The notes under the pieces: generated by a model
Database searches by the model: none
What the model was told of the DNA's origin: nothing
What the model saw: only the letters and a program-made list of their open reading frames with translations
Program-made: the position numbers and the translations under genes
From: Sulfolobales archaeon
Lineage (GTDB): Archaea > Thermoproteota > Thermoprotei_A > Sulfolobales > NBVN01
Direction of reading: 5' to 3'
DNA length: 64,000 nt
Assembly (NCBI GenBank): GCA_026419835.1
Contig: JAOAKQ010000002.1
Location: 62,001 to 126,000 of the forward strand
Shown: piece by piece, positions 18,137 to 25,918 of the stretch
Position numbering within the stretch: position 1 is the first letter of the stretch
Layout: each line of letters opens with the position of its first letter

Positions 18137-19279
18137 TTAAGTGGTGATAGCTACGTAGATCCCGATAGCTACGAGAGCTAGGCCCCCGGCTAGCTCAACT
18201 ACGGTGACCTTACTTAAGAATCTCTCAACTAGCTTAAGCAACCTGCTCGAGAGTAGCGAGAAGAGTAGGTACGGTGCTGTGAAGCTAGCTACGTAGATCA
18301 GTGTGAGGAAGCTGAGAAGTGGTTCCGAGCCTTCGGTAGCTACTTGAAGTACGATGAAGTATCCGGCACCGCAGGGAACGGCGCTGAAAGAAGCTGCGAA
18401 CCCCATTAGGAGTGGGAAGAACTTTCCGAGAACTGCGGTTAGAGCTGCGCTACGTGAGGGAGCGTAGTTGAAGTCCCGGCAGGACCTCCCACCGATTAAG
18501 CACCCCAGCGCTCCTCTAGAGTGTAGAATCATGTAGAGTCCGAAAGCTATGAATAGAACCCAACTGAACGGCTTAAGAAACCACAGGACTCCACGCAGTC
18601 CTGCGAGTATCAGTGAGTACCCCAGTCCTAGACCGAGAACAAATGAGAGGAGCTTAGGTACTGGATTTCCCACGGAGGAGGTAGAGTACGATAGTAGGAG
18701 AGCTGTGTAGAGGTAGAGAATGCAGGGACTTAGAGCTGACGCTATTCCGAGTACCGCCGCTCCAGCTACTAGCCCGATGGCACCGTAGCTTCCGGGTTCG
18801 ATCGTTCTCACGTAGCATAGCTCCACGTAGTTCTCGAGAAGAACTCTCTTCCAGTAGGTGTCGTTGCGGTACGCGCCTATGGAAACAACCACCACCTGGG
18901 AATTCCTAGTAACGATAACTACCGGAACTTCCGCTAGGTACCTATCCTCAACGTACCTACCGAGAAAGCCTACCAGCTTCTTAAAGAATTCTCCGTGCTG
19001 AACCACATCTACGTAGATGAGCTCACCACCGGGTAGAAAACTCCTTAGGTAGCGCTCCATCTCAGCGCACTCAGGGCAGTCGCGAATACCCAGGAAGTAC
19101 ACAGCGCCCTTACCGAAGACTAGGGCGGCTTCCGCTAGGTCTCCGAACCGTTCAGCACATCCAACTACGGACCCCCTGTACAGTACCGGAACTCCGAGAG
19201 TTTGGGATTCGAGTGTCGGAGCTAGTAGTACCGCTACTAGCAGTAGCTGCGCGAGTGGTGCGGCTATTCGAAAGCTCAT
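18137..19279 (-). CDS. Thioredoxin-like domain fused to CcdA/DsbD-type membrane domain
   Basis: Signal peptide, RDCPECAEMERYL, SPC and VPCGAG cysteine motifs in TM segments. Confidence 0.75.
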   Translation of the reverse strand: MSFRIAAPLAQLLLVAVLLAPTLESQTLGVPVLYRGSVVGCAERFGDLAEAALVFGKGAVYFLGIRDCPECAEMERYLRSFLPGGELIYVDVVQHGEFFKKLVGFLGRYVEDRYLAEVPVVIVTRNSQVVVVSIGAYRNDTYWKRVLLENYVELCYVRTIEPGSYGAIGLVAGAAVLGIASALSPCILYLYTALLLSYSTSSVGNPVPKLLSFVLGLGLGYSLILAGLRGVLWFLKPFSWVLFIAFGLYMILHSRGALGCLIGGRSCRDFNYAPSRSAALTAVLGKFFPLLMGFAASFSAVPCGAGYFIVLQVATEGSEPLLSFLTLIYVASFTAPYLLFSLLSSRLLKLVERFLSKVTVVELAGGLALVAIGIYVAITT

Positions 19280-19824
19280 TACCTCCTCCTCACGACGAAA
19301 GCATACACCACTACCGCAGCACCGGCCGCGACCAACACCGCGGGGACTACGACTTGCGGACTGAAGGCATCTACCGGCGCTGCCGTATCTCTAGGTGCGG
19401 TCAGCAGGTACCTACTCAACAGCTCGTACTGCTCACTGAAGGACATTGGTACTTCGTAGGTATTCGGTGGAATGACTAGTAGCACGCTCTCTCGGGGAGT
19501 TCTCGAAGTTAAGTTCTTCCAGAATTGGGAGTCCGTGACTGCCCCTACCACGATTGCTAGCAAGTACTTCCCATCTCTAACTACGTAGGTTTGAGGTATA
19601 CTCGCTAGGTGCTCTCGCAAAATACCCTTACCTACTAGAAGAGTTCTTATGGAGTCGAAGTTAGTTCTACATACATCCAGCACGTCTATCTTGCAGAAGT
19701 AGTAAATGCCCGCGTAGCTCTGGCTGAGGAACCTATCTAGAGTTCGGCACGCCGGGCACCAGGTAGCTCCGTAGAGATACAGATAGATGCCGCTACTTGA
19801 GACTACCGCCGGTAGCACTACCAC
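19279..19824 (-). CDS. Membrane-anchored thioredoxin-like protein
   Basis: LYLYGATWCPACRTLDRFL; C-terminal TM; reading frame with signal-peptide-like sequence extends upstream of 19824. Confidence 0.75.
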   Translation of the reverse strand: MVVLPAVVSSSGIYLYLYGATWCPACRTLDRFLSQSYAGIYYFCKIDVLDVCRTNFDSIRTLLVGKGILREHLASIPQTYVVRDGKYLLAIVVGAVTDSQFWKNLTSRTPRESVLLVIPPNTYEVPMSFSEQYELLSRYLLTAPRDTAAPVDAFSPQVVVPAVLVAAGAAVVVYAFVVRRR

Positions 19825-19949
19825 AACTACTACCGCGGTAAGTAGTGCGTAGGCTAGCGCTGAGATTCGGTTAATCGCAGACCACCGACATCTCTGTAGC
19901 GTAGACTCTAAAAAACACTGAAATCTAGCTACCCGCAGTAGCTACTTCA

Positions 19950-20480
19950 CTACCTCGCTAGGAAGTACCTGAATGCCTTGATGTTCAGGTCGACCCACTC
20001 CTTCGGCACTGTTTCAGCTATGGCCTTCTCAACGGCTTCAGGACTAACTATCGATGTTGTTTTAACTAGGTGTCCTAGAGCTACTACGTTCGCTACTCTA
20101 CCGCTACCCACCTCCTTCTCCGCTATGTCTGTGTAGGGCTCTATATAGACCCTCCAGTTTCTTCGAGGTACGCTAGTTACGTTAGACCTATCTATAAACA
20201 CTAGAGCGCCGTCTTTCACCAGGCTCTCGTACGCGTCTAGCTGTAGTTGGTGCATGAATAGAGCTATGTCTGCCCTCACGACTTTAATGAAGTCGGCTTC
20301 CTCCTCTCTATCAGCTACAACAAGGTCTACCCTGGAGTCTCCACCCCTGGTTTCAGCTGCGTATATCTCACTACCTAGTACGTGTAGATTGGTGTACTTA
20401 GCTATTGCCGCACCCAGTATGTGCCCTAGGAGTAATATTCCCTGACCACCCCTCCCAGCAATCAGGATCTCAATTCTCAC
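19950..20480 (-). CDS. korC: 2-oxoacid:ferredoxin oxidoreductase gamma subunit
   Basis: IAGRGGQGILLLGHILGAAIAKYTNLHVLGSEIYAAETRGGDSRVDLVVAD. Confidence 0.88.
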   Translation of the reverse strand: MRIEILIAGRGGQGILLLGHILGAAIAKYTNLHVLGSEIYAAETRGGDSRVDLVVADREEEADFIKVVRADIALFMHQLQLDAYESLVKDGALVFIDRSNVTSVPRRNWRVYIEPYTDIAEKEVGSGRVANVVALGHLVKTTSIVSPEAVEKAIAETVPKEWVDLNIKAFRYFLAR

Positions 20481-21322
20481 CGCTCGGCACCTCCAACCGC
20501 TTTAAGCACGTACTCGCGGTATGTATCGAGAAAACCCGGCTCGTCCTTATCCACGAACTCGCCTATAACGAACCCCCTACTCCAGTCGTAGTCACTTTCT
20601 TCAATTGACGGATTCGTCTTCACGACGATCCTCTTCCTAAGCTCCATGTAGAGGTCCACCGGGTTCCTAAACCCTATGTGCCTTCCGAATATCTCCGGGC
20701 ACGTTGAGAGGACCTCTACGAAGGCTAGCCCGCGCTTAGCGAGTGCTTTGTATATAGTTCTCTCAAGTAGCTGCGGGTGGGTAATAGAGCTCCTGGCAAC
20801 GTAGTTAGCTCCCAGAGCGGCCGCGAGTTTAATTACGTTAAGCTCCTTCTCGGGGTTTCCGTACGGTGTAGTAGTCGTGTAGAGACCTCTGGGTGTCGTA
20901 GGCGCTAGCTGCCCACCGGTCATGCCGTAGATCATGTTGTTGACCATTATGACGAGGAGGTCGGCGTTCCGCTTTAGAGCGTGTAGTAGGTGGTTTCCAC
21001 CTATAGCCGCAATATCTCCGTCCCCACCGACAACGATCATCTTCATCTCCGGCTTAACTATCTTGACCGCTAGTGCGAACGGTATGGCTCTTCCGTGAAT
21101 TACGTGAGCGGAGTCGAATTGCGGGTACAGAGTCATTCTAGCGGTACACCCAATACCGCCAACGAAACCTACGTTCTCTCTCTTAAGCACTCCTTCCTCT
21201 ATTCTCCTGTCTATAGCTCTCAGCATAGCACCTAGAGCTATCCCCAAACCGCAGCCAGGGCACCACATAGTTGGTATTCTATCTACTCTCAGATAGCGGT
21301 CTAGTGGGTGTGTCACAGCCAC
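20477..21322 (-). CDS. korB: 2-oxoacid:ferredoxin oxidoreductase beta subunit
   Basis: MWCPGCGLGIALGAM; GGDGDIAAIGGNHLLHALKRN TPP motif. Confidence 0.9.
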   Translation of the reverse strand: MAVTHPLDRYLRVDRIPTMWCPGCGLGIALGAMLRAIDRRIEEGVLKRENVGFVGGIGCTARMTLYPQFDSAHVIHGRAIPFALAVKIVKPEMKMIVVGGDGDIAAIGGNHLLHALKRNADLLVIMVNNMIYGMTGGQLAPTTPRGLYTTTTPYGNPEKELNVIKLAAALGANYVARSSITHPQLLERTIYKALAKRGLAFVEVLSTCPEIFGRHIGFRNPVDLYMELRKRIVVKTNPSIEESDYDWSRGFVIGEFVDKDEPGFLDTYREYVLKAVGGAER

Positions 21323-22437
21323 TTACTAACCACCTCAACTACTTCCTGAGGTGGGGGTACGTCTAGGTCTATAAGCGGAACGCTCACGACCTCCCTATCC
21401 TTTAGAACCCCCCTCAGCTCCCTGTAGTAGAGTCCGGTGTTGTTCTCCACTACAAAAACCTTCTCAACGCCTTCCAGTAGCTTAGCTAAGCCTTCTTCGT
21501 ATACCGGGAACAATGTTTTAAACTTTACTGAGCAGGCTCTAACACCTCTTTCTCTAAGTACCTTAGTAGCTACTTGAGCTGAGAGTGCCGTAGACCCGTA
21601 GGAAACTAGAGCTACGTCGCAGCTATCTAGGTATAGAGATGAGTACTCAAAAATCTGGCCGGCACTTTCAGCAATCTTTCTATACAGTCTCCACATGAGC
21701 TTTCTCTGAGAGTCCGTTCTGGGGGAGTAGTACCCCCTCTCATCGTGGGTTAGCGACTCCACTAGAACACCGTACCCATCGCCAAAGCAAGCCATTGGAG
21801 GTACTAACCCATCTACCGGGTCGTACGGTCTGTACTCACTCGGCGGTACCGAGGGCTTACTGCGCTCAACTACTTCCACCTCACCTTTCTCCCTCATAGC
21901 TACCTTCCCGTACGTGTGGGCTATTACAGCATCCGAGAGGAGAACCACCGGCGTTCTCAGTTTCTCAGATACGTTGAAAGCCTTAATCGTTAGGTCGTAG
22001 GCTTCCTGGGGCGTTGATGGTGCTAGCACCGGTATCACCAGACCTCCGTGGAATCCGTAGGTACTCTGCAGTACGTCGTACTGCCCGGACCTGGTTGGAA
22101 CGCCCGTTGATGGTCCGGTCCTCATAACGTAGGCAACTACGAGGGGTGTCTCGGTTATTACGGCTAGGCTGAGGGCTTCCAGCATTAGCGAGAATCCCGG
22201 ACCGCTCGTTGCCGTCATAGCCTTGGAGCAGGCCCACGAAGCACCGATGACAGCGTTTATGGAGGCTATCTCGTCTTCGAACTGTATTACGTGTCCCCCG
22301 TACTTCGGTAGTTCTCTAGCTAGGTACTCGAATATATCTGATGTGGGTGTTATAGGGTAGCCCGCGTAGAACCTCAGTCCGGAGGTTATGGAGGCTTCAG
22401 CAATAGCTATATTACCGGTTAGGTACTCGTATCTCAA
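21313..22437 (-). CDS. korA: 2-oxoacid:ferredoxin oxidoreductase alpha subunit
   Basis: GNIAIAEASITSGLRFYAGYPITPTSDIFEYLA; ATSGPGFSLM. Confidence 0.9.
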   Translation of the reverse strand: MRYEYLTGNIAIAEASITSGLRFYAGYPITPTSDIFEYLARELPKYGGHVIQFEDEIASINAVIGASWACSKAMTATSGPGFSLMLEALSLAVITETPLVVAYVMRTGPSTGVPTRSGQYDVLQSTYGFHGGLVIPVLAPSTPQEAYDLTIKAFNVSEKLRTPVVLLSDAVIAHTYGKVAMREKGEVEVVERSKPSVPPSEYRPYDPVDGLVPPMACFGDGYGVLVESLTHDERGYYSPRTDSQRKLMWRLYRKIAESAGQIFEYSSLYLDSCDVALVSYGSTALSAQVATKVLRERGVRACSVKFKTLFPVYEEGLAKLLEGVEKVFVVENNTGLYYRELRGVLKDREVVSVPLIDLDVPPPQEVVEVVSKWL

Positions 22438-22685
22438 TGCCGACCAGCCTCTACGAAGATCGCGAAGTCCGGGCAGCTGTACTCACACATCCTACACCCA
22501 ATGCACTTCTCCGGGTATGCTGGTACTACGTATCTATAGCCTCTTCTATTCCTGGCATCACCTCTCGCTAAGACCTTGGTTGGACAGATAGCTACGCATA
22601 TACCGCACTCCTTGCATCTCTCAGCAATAACGTTGATTGCGTACCTACCACCCGTTCTTACAAGTGAGCTCGCCGGCGCGCTCAG
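22434..22685 (-). CDS. korD: 2-oxoacid:ferredoxin oxidoreductase delta (2x[4Fe-4S]) subunit
   Basis: GRYAINVIAERCKECGICVAICPTKVLARG...EKCIGCRMCEYSCPDFAI; no in-frame ATG/GTG/TTG start, CTG at 22685 assumed. Confidence 0.8.
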   Translation of the reverse strand: MSAPASSLVRTGGRYAINVIAERCKECGICVAICPTKVLARGDARNRRGYRYVVPAYPEKCIGCRMCEYSCPDFAIFVEAGRH

Positions 22686-22791
22686 CCCTATTCCCTACTT
22701 TCTAATACCTCAATAGCTTTAAAGTGTAGTTTATAGCTATGCTAAAAATATAAAAGGTTTAACTACGGACTTGCCCTACTCTCAGGGGTAC

Positions 22792-23100
22792 CTAACCACC
22801 CTCCATACTCACTACGCTTATCTTCAAGACGTCCCTATCTACGTAGATAGCTACGTTAGCCGTTGTGTAGTCCACCTCTATCTTCAGTAGTCTAGCCCCT
22901 AGTTCCGGTTCTAGAGATGAGAGAACGGCTGCGGCAATAGCTACGGCTCTAGCTATTACTTCACTACTCCTAGCTAAGTCACCTACCGCGTCCACCACCT
23001 CACCCGTAGACCTAACGGCTACTACCGCCGATTCGAAGATTTTGGGTAGTGCTTTGAGCTGGGGTGTTGATTCAGCTACTGAAACATCCACAGAGGTCAC
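22792..23100 (-). CDS. Hypothetical protein (102 aa)
   Basis: Open reading frame in otherwise empty region. Confidence 0.45.
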   Translation of the reverse strand: MTSVDVSVAESTPQLKALPKIFESAVVAVRSTGEVVDAVGDLARSSEVIARAVAIAAAVLSSLEPELGARLLKIEVDYTTANVAIYVDRDVLKISVVSMEGG

Positions 23101-23194
23101 CGAGCTACTTCCTCGCTACTTCCTTTCTTTTAAAAACGCTCCTACCTCGACTAGCGCGTTATTAGTTCAGTGCTCGTAGATCTACGTGAAGACT

Positions 23195-24013
23195 ATGTGC
23201 TGGGGTGTCTTGGGGAAGCTGGTGTCTGTGGAGGGTGTTGAGGGCGACGTCGAGGTCGGCGGCGTCCTCGTCAGAGCCCTCGTAGCTGTCGAGGGCGCTA
23301 GGCCGGGCGACGTCGTCCTAGTTCACGCCGGTGTCGTTATCGAGAAGTTAGATAGAGAGGGCGTTCTAGCTAACCTAGCCGTGTACTACGACCTAGTGAA
23401 GTACCACTACGTATTCAACGGCGCCAGCGAGGAGGAGGCGTCTAGGAGGGCTAGAGAAGACCTAGCCTCCCTAGCTAGAAGCCTCGGAATTCCGGAGGGG
23501 GAGGTCCTGAGAGCTCTTTCAGAGGAACCCGGGGGAGCGGCCGGCGGAGGTCCCGCAGAGGTCGAGGTCCCGGAGAAAGCCTTCTACATAGACTACAGCG
23601 TCCAGCTAGCCGAGACCGACTACCTCCAGGTAGTTCACTACACGAACTACTTGAGGATCTGCGAGAGAGCCTTCATGTCGGCCCTATCCAGCGCCGGGAT
23701 GAGCTACGGCAAGCTAATCCACGAGTACGGGATCTTCATACCCACGGTGGAGGTCAGCGCTAGGATAAGGTCGCCCTCGAGACTGGACAACTCGCTGAGG
23801 GTCTACGTCTGGGTGGAGGAAATCGGGAGAAAGCACCTAAAGTACAGGTGCGTAGTGCACAACAAAACTACCGGAAGGGTGGTGGCCGACGTAACCCACG
23901 TAGCCGTGTGCACGGACACGGCCATAACAGCAAGCCACGAAATACCGAAGGAGGTAAGGCAAGCACTCGAGAAACTGACCTCCAGCTACCGCTCCCCCAA
24001 CTCCACAGCCTGA
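23195..24013 (+). CDS. HypC/HupF-like domain fused to 4HBT/YbgC-type hot-dog thioesterase
   Basis: N-terminal MCWGVLGKLVSVEGVEGDVEVGGVLVRALVAVEGARPGDVVLVHAGVVIEKLD (HypC pattern) then YIDYSVQLAETDYLQVVHYTNYLRICERAF...(4HBT). ORF track start at 23186; ATG at 23195 places Cys at residue 2. Confidence 0.75.
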   Translation: MCWGVLGKLVSVEGVEGDVEVGGVLVRALVAVEGARPGDVVLVHAGVVIEKLDREGVLANLAVYYDLVKYHYVFNGASEEEASRRAREDLASLARSLGIPEGEVLRALSEEPGGAAGGGPAEVEVPEKAFYIDYSVQLAETDYLQVVHYTNYLRICERAFMSALSSAGMSYGKLIHEYGIFIPTVEVSARIRSPSRLDNSLRVYVWVEEIGRKHLKYRCVVHNKTTGRVVADVTHVAVCTDTAITASHEIPKEVRQALEKLTSSYRSPNSTA

Positions 24014-24025
24014 ACCCCGCAGCTG

Positions 24026-24043
24026 CCTTCGACTCTACCGTCT
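24026..24043 (-). repeat. Decayed, truncated CRISPR repeat abutting leader-distal end of array
   Basis: CCTTCGACTCTACCGTCT aligns to the first 18 nt of the + strand repeat with 12/18 identity, mismatches all transitions, no spacer before the intact repeat at 24044. Confidence 0.35.
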
Positions 24044-25425
24044 CTTTCAATTCTATCGTTCAGATTCACAACTCTACTGTGCTGTATTCTAGTGCAGAAC
24101 TCTCTGTCTCTGAACTTTCAATTCTATCGTTCAGATTCTTGAGAGTAAGGCCAATCCGCGGGCTTGGAAACAGCATCTATACTTTCAATTCTATCGTTCA
24201 GATTCGCAAGAACTTGAAGCTATTATCACTGAAACGTGCAAAAACAATCCTTTCAATTCTATCGTTCAGATTCCGAAACACACGGTAAGCCATCATTTAG
24301 ACTATGGTTGTCGTCTCTTTCAATTCTATCGTTCAGATTCAAAGACGAAGAAGATATTAAAAGATTCGTGAAGAGTTGCATTGAACTTTCAATTCTATCG
24401 TTCAGATTCATACATAAGTAATACACAACAGGTCCACCATAAAAACGAACTCTCTACTTTCAATTCTATCGTTCAGATTCTTGAGAGAACTAAAAAGAAT
24501 CGTAAAAAAGTGCATTGAAGACCTTTCAATTCTATCGTTCAGATTCAAAGAAAAGTGAGGTGAAACAGAAACGATAGAAAAAGAGGAGACGACTTTCAAT
24601 TCTATCGTTCAGATTCAGGGTCAAAAACAATAGAGCATGGTGCTATCGAGCTGTCAGAAATCTTTCAATTCTATCGTTCAGATTCCTGAAGAAGAGTTCA
24701 AAAAAATATACGAGAAAATTATGAAAATTACTTTCAATTCTATCGTTCAGATTCATGAACTTCTTCTCGCTCATAACATAGCCATCAAGCCAGCTTCTTT
24801 CAATTCTATCGTTCAGATTCTTTATGCTAGCCACTTCTCGATGCAATTCCTTACTATTTTTTTCTTTCAATTCTATCGTTCAGATTCACAGAAAAAATAA
24901 CAGAGGAAGAACGAGAAGAAAGGGAAGAACTTTCAATTCTATCGTTCAGATTCAAAGACAAAAGAAATGATAATTATTCTCAACGAAACGCATATAATTA
25001 CTTTCAATTCTATCGTTCAGATTCACTATAACGTTCCAGCTGATAGTGGAGATAATCTACTAGCGACTTTCAATTCTATCGTTCAGATTCACGTACACAC
25101 AGGAAAAAAGTGCTGAGAAGATACTTCACGAGGCTTTCAATTCTATCGTTCAGATTCATATCTCCCACCTCGATGGTTCCGCGGCGGCGTTACATATAAA
25201 CTTTCAATTCTATCGTTCAGATTCATAAACTTCTTCTCGCTCATGACGTAGCCGTCTAATAAGCTTCTTTCAATTCTATCGTTCAGATTCAAGTGTTCTG
25301 CTTCAGTGAGTTTGAGAGCCCGCAGGGATCTCTCTTTCAATTCTATCGTTCAGATTCTGAAAAGATAATCGATGAGACGTGCAGAAATAACCGAGAAATG
25401 ACTTTCAATTCTATCGTTCAGATTC
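24044..25425 (-). CRISPR. CRISPR array: 21 identical 24-nt repeats, 20 spacers of 42-47 nt
   Basis: + strand repeat CTTTCAATTCTATCGTTCAGATTC at 24044, 24115, 24182, 24250, 24317, 24386, 24457, 24523, 24593, 24662, 24731, 24797, 24864, 24930, 25001, 25067, 25134, 25201, 25267, 25334, 25402. Inferred transcript strand is minus because GAATCTGAACGATAGAATTGAAAG ends in the ATTGAAAG 5'-handle motif. Confidence 0.98.
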
Positions 25426-25515
25426 CGTGTTCCGCTTTTCCATCTCTATCGTTCAGATTCTTCTATATCGTTATTGTCTGAGGGTTTTTAAGCTTTACCT
25501 TGGGAGCGCTTCCCG
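25426..25515 (-). promoter_or_regulatory. CRISPR leader with partial repeat (25445..25460) and TATA-like element
   Basis: Adjacent to array on the handle-inferred upstream side; TCTATCGTTCAGATTC partial repeat; minus-strand GCTTAAAAAC TATA-like box; GGGA/TCCC dyad. Confidence 0.7.
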
Positions 25516-25578
25516 GTATTTAAGTCCTGCTTTTAAATGGGTTCAGCTAGCCCGCCCCGGTAGCTCTCTGCGTAGAAA

Positions 25579-25811
25579 TCCCATGGTGATCATGGGAATC
25601 GCTCCCGGGGGGCCGCAACCGCCATCGGGTAGCCGGCCGGGGTCCAAGTCAGCAAAGCTTATTAGCCGGGAACCCTCATCCCACGAACACCATGGGAATC
25701 AGTAGGGAGGTTTCCGATGGGTAAGTGGTTGGGGTTTATATGCTTTTCGGTCGCGCGCTCCCACGCGTGCTCCCACGGTGCGCTTGGGGTATTCCCATTT
25801 TATACTTGGGA
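25579..25811. promoter_or_regulatory. Multi-dyad regulatory region upstream of csa1: TCCCA-N9-TGGGA sites
   Basis: Sites at 25579..25597, 25679..25697, 25793..25811, and TCCCA-N9-TGGGG at 25771..25789. Confidence 0.6.
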
Positions 25812-25918
25812 TTTTTCCCTGAGTTCCCCGCTCCGTGCTTCCCCGCTCTTCCCTCCGCCCGCCTGGGAGTTCTCAGCACTCCAATTTCTGAATAGTTATC
25901 TAATTACTTGCTCCCGGT

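Noticed and set aside
24044-25460. ORFs 24236..24421, 24408..24599, 24637..24900, 24643..24870, 25143..25340, 25293..25481 in the ORF track
   Set aside because: They lie inside the CRISPR array and repeatedly translate the repeat (FNSIVQI, FQFYRSDS, NLNDRIE); not genes
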